DNA of 31,149 nucleotides from a virus. Positions 8,551 to 16,123 of this stretch are shown here, one piece after another (within the stretch, counting starts at the first letter, position 1; the number at the start of each line of letters is the position of its first letter). The DNA is taken from positions 1-31,149 of IMG/VR virus record IMGVR_UViG_3300032177_000050; one strand, 5' to 3'. The translations under genes and the position numbers were made by a program. The notes beneath the pieces are model-generated. The model saw only the letters and a program-made list of their open reading frames with translations, had not been told where the DNA came from and did no database searches.

Positions 8551-8994
8551 CTAATAAAGTTCTATTTCTTCAAACATCGGTGGAGTTCTGGGAACTATTT
8601 CGATAAAGGTTAACTCCTCTTTTACATCAGGATCGATCTTGGCCAGGTATGTCATACACATATTCATCGTTTTGGCAGATTCGAGACCCCAATCGATGTT
8701 TTGGATAGAATACTGATAATCTCCACCACCAATAGATTCTGATTGTTTTAGCTTTCCCTTGAGGTAATTACATACCTTCGAGGCAACATGGTAAACAGTA
8801 GCCCTTTTAAATTCCGTTGCGAATTCTATCTTCAAGGCTTCCCAGTCGGGTATCAATTCCTTAATCGCATCTTCAGATTCTGGACCATAGAGATCCCCGT
8901 CAAGAAGTGCGGTGAATACATCCTTATCCGACACCCCGAAGCATATATCCCTTACATCCTGTTGCCAAGAACCCGTTAAAAAACTTAGGGCCAT
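8551..8994 (-). CDS. Head-tail adaptor-like protein
   Basis: 147 residues. The N-terminal half is helical (DVFTALLDGDLYG, EFKRATVYHVASKVCNYLK), which fits phage adaptor proteins of the HK97 gp6 type that bind beneath the portal. It lies two genes after the capsid, in the usual slot. The C-terminus is acidic. The ATG overlaps a possible upstream mini-ORF as TAATG and has GGTGAGG upstream. No single diagnostic motif is visible, so the call depends on position and helix content. Confidence 0.55.
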   Translation of the reverse strand: MALSFLTGSWQQDVRDICFGVSDKDVFTALLDGDLYGPESEDAIKELIPDWEALKIEFATEFKRATVYHVASKVCNYLKGKLKQSESIGGGDYQYSIQNIDWGLESAKTMNMCMTYLAKIDPDVKEELTFIEIVPRTPPMFEEIELY

Positions 8995-9062
8995 TATGTT
9001 TCTACCTCACCACCAGTAACCAAATTACATAGGGGCAACTGTAAGTATCTGACCGCCCTCAA
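8994..9062 (-). CDS. Possible 22-residue small ORF
   Basis: A TTG-initiated frame encodes MRAVRYLQLPLCNLVTGGEV plus two residues and ends as TAATG on the start of the adaptor gene. The wording (R-x-L, N-L-V-T-G-G-E-V) looks like tiny phage connector-region proteins. No good ribosome site precedes the TTG, so it may be only spacer. Confidence 0.3.
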   Translation of the reverse strand: MRAVRYLQLPLCNLVTGGEVET

Positions 9063-9069
9063 TTTTACA

Positions 9070-10044
9070 TTACGATGTATATGGTCCTTGCTCTTTTTCG
9101 TCGTAACCTATTGTCAGGTAGCCAGCAGTCATTACGGATGAATTTAAAATCTTAATCACTGCCTGGTTGCCAGGTGTTATTGTAAGACCCGGCATTGTGC
9201 TAACCTTTTCAACTGTGGTCGCACCTGCGGCCTCAGACCACTTCAAATTGGCTCCATCATACACCCGAAAGAAAGATGTACCACCATTGAAAGTAGAGGA
9301 ACCGAGAATTTTGGTAATCTTTAAACTCTTATCAAGAACCACGGCAGGAACCGTAATCTTCAATTGAAGATTTGTATCACCCGCTAACCAAAGAGCAGTC
9401 TTAATAGAGGTTGCCACCACCGCAGCCAAGTTGGAACTTAAATCTGTTCCGTCAAACTGAGTACCCAATGCACAGGTATAATCGGCCAACCCATCAAGGA
9501 ATGCGACCAGTTCGGCCAAGGTGTCATAGGCAAGATCTCTCAAAAACACCTTTCCACCTGGCCCCACATTAGTATCAGGCGTTGCATTGGGAGCTTCGAT
9601 AAAAAGGTATCGATCCATATGGGTGGTGTAAGCACCAGACTTACAATCCGCCGCAGCAACGATCAACATATTCTTGGATAATTCAGTTCCAACCATATCG
9701 GCATGTTTGGTGCATGTCCAATCGGCATACGCATCAATAACAGCTACCAATTCGGTAATAGTATCATTAGCCGCAGCCGTCAGATCGAGAGTGTAAACAG
9801 GTGTCAAGGCTGGCGCACATAGAATAATACTGTTTTCCGTTACCTCGATAGTGCCAGAGGCTTCCGCCCCCACGTAAGTAACCACAATCCCGTGTTTCCC
9901 GTCAAGAACGCTTGCCCGTGCTGTTGCCTGTGCTCCAACATATGCCAATTGAATAACTTGGGTCTTATCCCATTCCTGAATCTGGGCCTTGCTTTCCTTC
10001 AATAAATCCCTGTATTGCTCCAGGGTTAATTTTTTTGGGTTCAT
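9070..10044 (-). CDS. Head-associated structural protein with internal duplication
   Basis: 324 residues. It follows the capsid gene and is rich in Ala, Thr and Val with few charges, like capsid fibres or decoration proteins. After a helical N-terminus (residues 5-27) there are two related units. NDTITELVAVIDAYADWT at 93-110 matches YDTLAELVAFLDGLADYT at 173-190, and the similarity extends 16 residues further. YVGAQATARASV at 35 echoes YVGAEASGTIEV at 57. The C-terminus is beta-rich (FRVYDGANLKW, LTITPGNQAVIKIL). ATG at 10044 has GGAG nine bases upstream. I do not recognise a named family. Confidence 0.75.
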   Translation of the reverse strand: MNPKKLTLEQYRDLLKESKAQIQEWDKTQVIQLAYVGAQATARASVLDGKHGIVVTYVGAEASGTIEVTENSIILCAPALTPVYTLDLTAAANDTITELVAVIDAYADWTCTKHADMVGTELSKNMLIVAAADCKSGAYTTHMDRYLFIEAPNATPDTNVGPGGKVFLRDLAYDTLAELVAFLDGLADYTCALGTQFDGTDLSSNLAAVVATSIKTALWLAGDTNLQLKITVPAVVLDKSLKITKILGSSTFNGGTSFFRVYDGANLKWSEAAGATTVEKVSTMPGLTITPGNQAVIKILNSSVMTAGYLTIGYDEKEQGPYTS

Positions 10045-10070
10045 TTCTGTTCCATCTCCTTCGCTTTTAT

Positions 10071-10222
10071 GGGGATAGGTAAACCTACCCCGCTCTAAAG
10101 GAATTGAAAGATATTAAAGATCAGGACATTTCGTCATTGCTGATGACTGGCCGCATCCTGATCCTCGATAAATCCGTGACTCGATTGGAGGCGGTTCCCC
10201 TCAACCGGCTTCGCCACGGATT
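10071..10222 (-). other. Three strong hairpins between capsid and next gene
   Basis: The 187-nt gap after the capsid stop holds three stems. AATCCGTG/CACGGATT (10171-10178 with 10215-10222) encloses a CGGTT/AACCG stem. GATCAGGA/TCCTGATC (10119-10126 with 10156-10163) encloses GTCAT/ATGAC. A 9-bp GGGG(A)TAGGT/ACCTACCCC stem lies at 10071-10091. No long U-run follows any stem, so mRNA protection or attenuation is as likely as termination. Confidence 0.55.
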
Positions 10223-10231
10223 GCATGTTAA

Positions 10232-11365
10232 TTATTTGTCACCCGTGGTTAACAGTTTATTACGGGCGGAGGCGAATAAGCACTGATATCCAATGGTATT
10301 GGACAGTACGATCTCGTCCCATTGACCATTGATGATCTTGTTGGTCTCAGTAAGATCAGCACCAGCCTCTCGATAGCCAATCAGGGCATATCTGTTATCG
10401 ATGCCGATCAAATCGTTAGCCACCACATCATCATGGATGACGAAATTGACATTCCCAGGCACCCTTCCGTTAATCAATCTTGGAACTCCCTGTAATTTGC
10501 TCTGGTCAATAAAATTAGTCATATAAATAGGGAAAATACTCGGCGCAGCAATCGCATAAGCCTTGATGATGTCATCTGCACAACCTATGACGGTAGTACA
10601 CATTCCAGGATAGAAACTGCATAACCAAGTAAGCCAAGACGTATATTCCAAATCTTCCGTACCGGCTGGAGCTCCACCCTGAATGTCATCTTTTAGTTCC
10701 GTTACGGCGATGGCTCCCGCTCCACCCACAGTACCACTTCCATCACCAGCGTAAAGAACAGCGATAGCCTGTGAGATCTCAGCGGCCCTTCTCTGTAGCA
10801 TGATTCGCTGGATCAATAGGGTAATGATAGGAATTGAACTTCTCCTAACGAACTCGTAGGACATTTCAAGAGCAACACCATATTTCGCTAAGGTGGTTGC
10901 CTTCTCTGACCAACTGATCTTGGTTACCGGGAACTTACCCATCTCACTGACTCGGTAAGTAGCCCTCTGTGCCGCCGTATCATCAATGTAAATGGCACGA
11001 TATACACTGGTTCCAACTAACGTCTCGGTTGAAGCCACCAACTGAGATTCAATATCATCCTGGGCCATCACCGCAACCCTGGCGATCCGGTTCAAAAATT
11101 CGGGAAAGAGAATCCTCGACGCAGGCAGATTGCTCTGAAAGAACATCTCTCCCATAGAGGCCCCTGTTCCACTTTTGGGATCGTTCTTGGTTCGAATCCC
11201 AAACCGCATCAACTGTCTCTCAAAGGCATCGAGTTGATCCTTGGGAGCAGATGGATCAATTAACTCCAAAAGACTTGAAAGACTCATATAGTTATCGTAT
11301 GCCTTCGCATACAAATCCTGATTCAGATTAATGTCATTGGCATTTTGCCTTACAATCTCAATCAT
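10232..11365 (-). CDS. Major capsid protein
   Basis: 377 residues. Located after protease/scaffold and decoration genes, with a strong ribosome site (TAAGGAGGATAATCAGC before ATG) and a shared promoter-like motif upstream. The sequence has features of an HK97-fold shell protein: a helical N-arm, FPEFLNRIARVAV, a long helix (ISWSEKATTLAKYGVALEMS then FVRRSSIPIITLLIQRIML), a domain with FPGM-like CSFYPGMCTTVIG, and a C-terminal segment RYALIGYREAGADLTET. The N-terminal part may be trimmed during maturation, which is inference. The gene is followed by three hairpins. Confidence 0.88.
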   Translation of the reverse strand: MIEIVRQNANDINLNQDLYAKAYDNYMSLSSLLELIDPSAPKDQLDAFERQLMRFGIRTKNDPKSGTGASMGEMFFQSNLPASRILFPEFLNRIARVAVMAQDDIESQLVASTETLVGTSVYRAIYIDDTAAQRATYRVSEMGKFPVTKISWSEKATTLAKYGVALEMSYEFVRRSSIPIITLLIQRIMLQRRAAEISQAIAVLYAGDGSGTVGGAGAIAVTELKDDIQGGAPAGTEDLEYTSWLTWLCSFYPGMCTTVIGCADDIIKAYAIAAPSIFPIYMTNFIDQSKLQGVPRLINGRVPGNVNFVIHDDVVANDLIGIDNRYALIGYREAGADLTETNKIINGQWDEIVLSNTIGYQCLFASARNKLLTTGDK

Positions 11366-11390
11366 GCTGATTATCCTCCTTATAGAAGTC

Positions 11391-11416
11391 TACAAAATGT
11401 ATATGTTAAGGTTAAA
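11391..11416 (-). promoter_or_regulatory. Shared upstream motif TTTAACC-N6-TATACATTTTGTA (capsid copy)
   Basis: In the minus sense TTTAACC (11416-11410) precedes TATACATTTTGTA (11403-11391) with the same 6-nt spacing as the tail tube copy. It ends 11 nt before the capsid Shine-Dalgarno. Finding it only before the two most abundant virion proteins suggests a late promoter or a translation enhancer. Confidence 0.5.
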
Positions 11417-11433
11417 AAAATTTCCGGTTCCGA

Positions 11434-11817
11434 TTACAGTTCGAATGTCACTTTATGATTCGCCGCATCCATGTTGACTACCCTGTGGGCATTAGCACCG
11501 GCTACCGCATCAAGTTGTTTGACAAGATTGGCAGTAACACCGCCTACGAAGGAGTCAAAGTTCAGAGCGGGATCATCGTGAGCTGGATCAAAATCCATGG
11601 TCACAAATCCATCGATCTGGACGCCCGCGAGACCATCGAATGCGTCAATTACCCTCACGACCCCAATGAAGGGATCATTCTCTGCACATAAAGCAACGGT
11701 ATCATTGGCAGAAACCTTCACCAATTTGTCTTCATCCGTACCCTTTACCAAGGCACTTTTGAAAGAAACCAACCCCGTAAACCCAATACCTTCAAAACTA
11801 ACTCCTCTTGCAGCCAT
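11434..11817 (-). CDS. Capsid decoration protein
   Basis: 127 residues between the scaffold and capsid genes. Beta-rich with small residues: FTGLVSFKSALVKGTDEDKL, DTVALCAENDPFIGVVRVI, VQIDGFVTMDFD, HKVTFEL. This pattern (an exposed value that 'tracks' V-K-V, then F-G-V, then V-x-G-x-V) is typical of small capsid-stabilising proteins of the lambda gpD or DUF2190 style. Strong site AAGGAGGTTTTCGT precedes ATG. The exact family is not certain. Confidence 0.7.
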   Translation of the reverse strand: MAARGVSFEGIGFTGLVSFKSALVKGTDEDKLVKVSANDTVALCAENDPFIGVVRVIDAFDGLAGVQIDGFVTMDFDPAHDDPALNFDSFVGGVTANLVKQLDAVAGANAHRVVNMDAANHKVTFEL

Positions 11818-11850
11818 ACGAAAACCTCCTTATTTTTGACTTTGATATTC

Positions 11851-13215
11851 CTAACTGGTTTTGAATAACTCAGACTTCTGGTTAACCACCCGACTCTTGT
11901 CAATAGCGTTAGGACTGCCAGTTTCTATCCTAACTATTTCTTGAACTTTCGTTTTGCGTTCAGGTGGAATGATTTGTGCTAACTGTTTCTGTTGCAGACC
12001 GATCTTCTCCTTTAACTCATCGATGGAGAGTACCCCAATCTCCTTGTCGAAAAGCTCATCACTGTGATTCTCACCATTGATGGCAACCGATAGATGTTTA
12101 CATTTGCCCCTTAAATCTGCAACGTAGGCATCCTTTATGGCCTTCAGTTCCTTGTTCTCTGCTTCCAAAACGGAAACCCTTTTCTCTGCCTTCCCCAATT
12201 TTCCTTGGAGTTCAATCTTGTCGATCTCGGAAAGCCCAAGGTTCTTGCGGAGCAACTCATCATTGGCCCGTAAATCCTCCAGTGTGGCCTCTAATGTGTC
12301 CTTCAGGACAATCAGTTCATCCTTTGCTTTTTGTAGTGTTGCCATATCTGCGGCGAGGGCTTCGACTGTTCCACTAAGATCACGGGTGCTTTCTTCTTCC
12401 GACTCCACACTTCCAACCCTTTCGATACTGCCATCGAAGTCATAATTGAAGCGGAGAATATCGTTTTGGGAAAAATCCTTGATGTTATCAGACATCAAGA
12501 CAGAACCCTTCTCGTCTATTACCTTTCCGTCCTTGACCTGTGCGTTCTCTGGAACCGTAAATTCAGACTGGATACGGGCTCCCGGCATTGCCCCCGCATA
12601 GACACCGGAAAGCTCGACAAGATTTCTTTCCTTGACGAATCCTTGATGAACCGTATAGGTACAACGCTTCACCACAGGTGATTCTCCTTCCGCAGCCATA
12701 TTGTAGAACCGACCAGGTATATGAATGCAGGTCATGGTGCGGATATCCTGATTACAAAGATTGCAGATAAAAGAACCAGCTTGGAATCCCACGCTGACAG
12801 CTTCGGTATGACCAGCTTCGACTGCCCGGATGTAATCATCGGTATTCAAACCAGAGACATTCAGATTCTTCAACATGTAGACACTCGGTTTAAATGCCAC
12901 CGGAGGATTCTCACCGTCACCCATTGAGGACACAACAGATTGAAACAGAGTTCCAGATGGAATTTTCGTCTTATCATGGCCGAAGAGATATCCCACTATT
13001 TCTGTTTCTGAATTTTCATGTCTCCTCTGTATGTCGGCATGAAAACCCTCGATCATATCTTTACCGAGATACGACCAGTGCTGTGTGAGCTTGTCTGTCT
13101 CGGCAGCCTTCACATCGAACACATAAATCTCTTCCGCCGTCAGTTCCTTCTTCGCAAAATATTTATTGATAATTTCGAGTTCTTCGATAGTTGGTATACG
13201 AACAACTTTATCCAT
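11851..13215 (-). CDS. Prohead protease fused to scaffold
   Basis: 454 residues between portal and capsid genes. Residues 70-225 contain a protease-like core with EIVGYLFGHDKT, AGHTEAVSVGFQAG and ELSGVYAGAMPGARI. A cysteine-rich insert (CNLCNQD, CIHIPG) resembles phage maturation proteases that carry a zinc-like knuckle. Residues 285-395 are predicted coiled coil (KAKDELIVLKDTLEATLEDL and following), the usual scaffold part. The protease would clear the scaffold and trim the shell. The His in GHTEAVSVGF is a catalytic candidate, by inference. The start overlaps the preceding 49-residue gene by 8 nt. Confidence 0.75.
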   Translation of the reverse strand: MDKVVRIPTIEELEIINKYFAKKELTAEEIYVFDVKAAETDKLTQHWSYLGKDMIEGFHADIQRRHENSETEIVGYLFGHDKTKIPSGTLFQSVVSSMGDGENPPVAFKPSVYMLKNLNVSGLNTDDYIRAVEAGHTEAVSVGFQAGSFICNLCNQDIRTMTCIHIPGRFYNMAAEGESPVVKRCTYTVHQGFVKERNLVELSGVYAGAMPGARIQSEFTVPENAQVKDGKVIDEKGSVLMSDNIKDFSQNDILRFNYDFDGSIERVGSVESEEESTRDLSGTVEALAADMATLQKAKDELIVLKDTLEATLEDLRANDELLRKNLGLSEIDKIELQGKLGKAEKRVSVLEAENKELKAIKDAYVADLRGKCKHLSVAINGENHSDELFDKEIGVLSIDELKEKIGLQQKQLAQIIPPERKTKVQEIVRIETGSPNAIDKSRVVNQKSELFKTS

Positions 13216-13357
13216 TGCAAAACCCCCTTAATAGTTCCTCTGTTTCCAACTCCTCTTGTGCTTTAAGAAATTCTTTCTTCTTCTTTAACTCCAAATCTCC
13301 GGCTTCATCTTCTGGTGCGATATCGTGACAACACATAGGCCAACTTTCCCCCTTCAT
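13208..13357 (-). CDS. 49-residue protein between portal and protease
   Basis: Starts MKGESWPMCCHDIAPED and continues as a charged helix (LELKKKKEFLKAQEELETEE). The ATG overlaps the portal stop as ATGA and has a perfect GGAGG seven bases before it. The stop lies inside the first codons of the protease gene. The coupling on both sides makes it credible despite its size. I do not recognise a family; the acidic-basic helix could be a scaffold-like helper. Confidence 0.7.
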   Translation of the reverse strand: MKGESWPMCCHDIAPEDEAGDLELKKKKEFLKAQEELETEELLRGFCNG

Positions 13358-14838
13358 GGATTACCTCCAGACCTACGATCCCGATTGGTCGCAGCACGTC
13401 TTTGTTCTTTACCGCCCTCTTGAGTCACGCTCCTTTGTGGATCATTTCTTGGGGATGGTGTAAAACCATCTACCCTTACCGCATCAATAGGTGGAGCACC
13501 TTTTTGACCGAGCATCCTTCGGGCGAGAGCATTTCTTTCATCCATGGAGATCGAACCCATCTGCTCTTCCTCCCAAATAAGACCCGAATATACGGCATAA
13601 TATTGAGCAGATTCATAAACAGGTCTCAAACTCGGTTCAAGCCATACCCAATCTGCATATGCCTGTATGCCACCTTCAACTTGCAGTGCCAGGGTAAAAA
13701 CACGGTCAAGAAGTCGTTTGACGATTTTCTGAAATCCCTCGATAAGTTTTACAAAAATGAGTGCTTCAATGGAAGTATAGCCTTCCGTACCTCCTCCAAA
13801 TCTCTTGCCTAAAATTGTAGAGTAGGTTTTCATTGCCGAAGCGATATCAGAAAGAAGAACATCGACGATAGCCTGAACATCGACTCCTCTACCAGAGTTT
13901 CTTCCCTCCAACGTAGAGATTGTTACGTTATCGAGATGAACAGGATTATCATCAGCCTCAAGGGACTGCATCGAAGTCTTGGCTTCCGATATTGCCGTAT
14001 TGATGGTCTTGATGATCTCCTGTGGATTACTGATTCCACCGGCCTTGCAACCGTTGATAATAGCCTCCTGGTTAATCTGGATATCAATGCGATCAAATCC
14101 GATATTGTGGAGTGCCCTCGCAAAATCCTGAAGAAGTCTAAATTTACTCATCACAGCCTGAATAGCCGAGATGATTTGATTCGTCCCGTATGGATCATTG
14201 GCTATGGGATCCACGGGAATGTAGATAAAATTACGGTAGTCAAGGGAGATATCTTGACCGAATCCGGTCTGGTACGGCACATACCGTTGGTTGTCTGACT
14301 TAAAAATAACGGTGTACGGATCAACCGAATGAATCGCCACGAGCCTATAATCACTGTTAAATTCAACCTCACCGCACGCAGCCCCATCAATCAAGACATG
14401 AGTTGCAAACTCTAAATAGGTTTTTGAAAGCGACGTGTCTGAAGCAAAACCAGAACTAACCGGATGTTCGATTCTGGCTATGAGATTGTCAATAAAATCC
14501 TGTCCTTGCGAATGGATGGAACCGTTTGCCTTCCTCGCCAACACATAATATCCGCTATCGAAGACCCTGAGATAATTAGAGAAGGCATGGGACACCGTAG
14601 GCTCTGCGTAGAGCAAAAACCGGATGAGATCGGTAGAACTTAATTTAATTAGGTTTTCGAGATTATACTTGTGAAGTTCGCTGAATTGTCGGGGAATCGT
14701 GCTAAAGATATTCTGAGCATACGAACCTATCGGGTCGGTTACGGCTTTCGATCCAACACCTATCCCGCCTGGAGAAACAAAGACGTTTACCCTCGGTCCA
14801 AAAGGAAGGAAGTTTTTAATACGTTGAAGGAAGGACAA
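13354..14838 (-). CDS. Portal protein
   Basis: 494 residues, starting with TTG at 14838 four to five bases after GGGAG. Portals form the dodecameric DNA channel at one capsid vertex. The centre reads RNFIYIPVDPIANDPYGTNQ then IISAIQAVMSKFRLLQDFAR, the wing/stem pattern of tailed-phage portals, preceded by LVAIHSVDPYTVIFKSDN and followed by LRPVYESAQYYAVYSGLIWEE. The C-terminus is basic and disordered (RSVTQEGGKEQRRAATNRDR). It is placed before the protease as expected. An A/T-rich 123-nt gap upstream may hold a promoter but none is convincing. Confidence 0.88.
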   Translation of the reverse strand: MSFLQRIKNFLPFGPRVNVFVSPGGIGVGSKAVTDPIGSYAQNIFSTIPRQFSELHKYNLENLIKLSSTDLIRFLLYAEPTVSHAFSNYLRVFDSGYYVLARKANGSIHSQGQDFIDNLIARIEHPVSSGFASDTSLSKTYLEFATHVLIDGAACGEVEFNSDYRLVAIHSVDPYTVIFKSDNQRYVPYQTGFGQDISLDYRNFIYIPVDPIANDPYGTNQIISAIQAVMSKFRLLQDFARALHNIGFDRIDIQINQEAIINGCKAGGISNPQEIIKTINTAISEAKTSMQSLEADDNPVHLDNVTISTLEGRNSGRGVDVQAIVDVLLSDIASAMKTYSTILGKRFGGGTEGYTSIEALIFVKLIEGFQKIVKRLLDRVFTLALQVEGGIQAYADWVWLEPSLRPVYESAQYYAVYSGLIWEEEQMGSISMDERNALARRMLGQKGAPPIDAVRVDGFTPSPRNDPQRSVTQEGGKEQRRAATNRDRRSGGNP

Positions 14839-14961
14839 TGCTCTCCCGATCAGAAAGTTAAGAAAAATCAGTTACATAAAAGCTCCACGGGAATGGAATG
14901 AAAAGCATATAATCCAATGCACAAAAGTATTATCTCTATAAAAATGGAAGAAAGCGTGAAT

Positions 14962-15270
14962 TTAGGCGGGAAGTATTTGTAGGATTTTTCTTAGATATGT
15001 TCTTGTGATATTAAGTGCTTTGCAGATCTCTCGGCGGGTATAACCGGCATCCATTAAGCGTGAAACCCGTTCTTTTGTGGGGAGAGAATAGAATTGATCC
15101 AATATTCTTTTTCTCTCTTGTTCATCCACATCCCCCCTGGTTGATTTTCCGAATACGGCAACTCCAAGATTGATAAATTCTTGCATCGCCCCCTCTTCTT
15201 TTAGGTAGAATTCAGCTTCAGGACATAGCGAAGAACATAGGGGTCTATTTGGACATTCTGGACATAGCAT
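14962..15270 (-). CDS. Small helix-turn-helix protein with N-terminal Cys cluster
   Basis: 102 residues. The N-terminus has CPECPNRPLCSSLCPEAEFYL, a cysteine cluster that may bind metal. The C-terminus ends in a helix-turn-helix of sigma region 4 type: RVSRLMDAGYTRREICKALN followed by ITRTYLRKILQ. ATG at 15270 has GGAGG ten bases upstream. Placed at the boundary between the accessory block and the virion operon, it is a candidate regulator of late transcription; that role is inference. It could equally be a DNA-binding packaging accessory protein. Confidence 0.75.
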   Translation of the reverse strand: MLCPECPNRPLCSSLCPEAEFYLKEEGAMQEFINLGVAVFGKSTRGDVDEQERKRILDQFYSLPTKERVSRLMDAGYTRREICKALNITRTYLRKILQILPA

Positions 15271-15298
15271 GGGTAGTATCCTCCGTTAACGAAAGCCC

Positions 15299-15565
15299 CT
15301 ATTCGTCAGCATCTTCATCAAATACAGATCGTACGTAATCGTATTCGAAACAACCCTTAGATATTATTTGCAATCGATCTACCCAATCCCCTACGTATTC
15401 GTCTAATTTTATGCGACAGGCTGGACAGATTGCCACGCCAGATTTCCGACGATTCCAAAACCAAAATTCTTCGGTCGGTTCGAGACCAGACTTGCAACCA
15501 CGGATAGGACATTTTTTAGACATACGGACAGTTCTTTCTCTCAATATTCTATAATTGATTTTCAT
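15299..15565 (-). CDS. Small zinc-binding protein
   Basis: 88 residues from ATG 15565, just after the previous stop; starts at 15592 and 15523 are alternatives and none has a good ribosome site. Cysteines form a ribbon: CPIRGCKSG and CPACRIKLDEYVGDW. The phrase GLEPTEEFWFWNRRKSGVAI sits between the two halves. The C-terminus is acidic. I do not recognise a function; many such proteins occur in this block. Confidence 0.65.
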   Translation of the reverse strand: MKINYRILRERTVRMSKKCPIRGCKSGLEPTEEFWFWNRRKSGVAICPACRIKLDEYVGDWVDRLQIISKGCFEYDYVRSVFDEDADE

Positions 15566-15569
15566 AAAT

Positions 15570-15812
15570 TTATTTTTCCGGTACTTGAACAAATAAACTT
15601 AATCGTCCATGTGTCACTAATGCACCACTAATCATTTTAAGTACCCGTAGACCAGTATCACCATCAAGACCATCCTCGCACGATATAGAGTCTATCAGTG
15701 CCCCTTCCGCAATCTCCAAGAGGTCTAACAATTCACTCACGTCCGATGGATAGCCCACCGTCCAAGTAGGTTTCTGTAACCCCTCGATGATTTTTTCTGT
15801 TGTCTCTTTCAT
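15570..15812 (-). CDS. 80-residue protein beginning MKETTEKII
   Basis: Starts at ATG 15812 after CAGAGGGATT. It begins MKETTEKIIEGLQKPTW and continues with acidic helices (ELLDLLEIAEGALIDSISCE). The first eight residues, the ribosome site and about 60 nt of upstream DNA are a near copy of those of the next gene up (16056), yet the bodies differ. A promoter-like TTGATT-N18-GATAAT lies within that copied segment. Function unknown. Confidence 0.7.
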   Translation of the reverse strand: MKETTEKIIEGLQKPTWTVGYPSDVSELLDLLEIAEGALIDSISCEDGLDGDTGLRVLKMISGALVTHGRLSLFVQVPEK

Positions 15813-15870
15813 AATCCCTCTGCCGTAGTTTTGCATTATCAGGGCAAAATGGTTTGTTAATCAATGGTTA
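15787..15870 (-). repeat. Duplicated promoter/start module, copy A
   Basis: Covers the promoter, ribosome site and first codons of the 80-residue gene. It matches 16031-16116 with only a few substitutions and a 2-base length difference, while the flanking sequence and the proteins' bodies are unrelated. It looks like a recombination module that supplies expression signals to different small genes. Confidence 0.8.
15835..15864 (-). promoter_or_regulatory. Sigma-70-like promoter TTGATT-N18-GATAAT
   Basis: In the minus sense TTGATT (15864-15859) and GATAAT (15840-15835) are separated by 18 nt. The predicted start would be about 16 nt ahead of the ATG at 15812. The identical arrangement occurs at 16081-16110. 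Confidence 0.6.
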
Positions 15871-16056
15871 GAATGCACTTTCCCCATTACATTCATGGCA
15901 AATTAACATCCCATCTCCATGTATACAATATCCCAATCCGTGGCACATATCATCAGGGCAAACTACTATTTCTCCTGTGCCTCCGCACCGATTACAAGTA
16001 TAGGGGTAATGTTCATCCTCACCCAAGTCAATGATTCTTTCTGTTGACTCTTTCAT
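15868..16056 (-). CDS. DnaJ-type zinc finger mini-protein
   Basis: 62 residues from ATG 16056 (GGAGGGATT upstream). It begins MKESTERIIDLGEDEHY and carries four Cys pairs: CNRCGGTGE, CPDDMCHGLGYC and CHECNGES. This repeats the CxxCxGxG style of DnaJ zinc fingers, common in small phage proteins. Its first codons are a near copy of those of the 80-residue gene downstream. The biological role is unknown; metal binding is very likely. Confidence 0.75.
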   Translation of the reverse strand: MKESTERIIDLGEDEHYPYTCNRCGGTGEIVVCPDDMCHGLGYCIHGDGMLICHECNGESAF

Positions 16057-16116
16057 AATCCCTCCGCTACTTAGTTTTGCATTATCAGGGCAAAATGGCT
16101 TGTTAATCAATGGTTA
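16031..16116 (-). repeat. Duplicated promoter/start module, copy B
   Basis: Second copy of the segment at 15787-15870, carrying the promoter, ribosome site and first codons of the 62-residue zinc-finger gene. Differences are scattered single bases plus two extra bases near the ribosome site. The spacing between copies is about 245 bp. Confidence 0.8.
16081..16110 (-). promoter_or_regulatory. Sigma-70-like promoter TTGATT-N18-GATAAT (second copy)
   Basis: TTGATT (16110-16105) and GATAAT (16086-16081) in the minus sense, 18 nt apart, upstream of the ATG at 16056. Its presence in both repeat copies suggests these two genes are transcribed independently of the surrounding operon. Confidence 0.6.
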
Positions 16117-16123
16117 TGTGGAA

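Noticed and set aside
10134-10226. A 30-residue ORF beginning MQSVAKPVEGNRL in the gap after the capsid gene
   Set aside because: The nearest Shine-Dalgarno-like bases are too far from the ATG, and the same DNA is fully explained by strong hairpins.
14839-14961. A/T-rich gap before the portal as a late promoter
   Set aside because: A TAATAC-like box is present but no -35 at suitable distance and no copy of the capsid/tail-tube motif.
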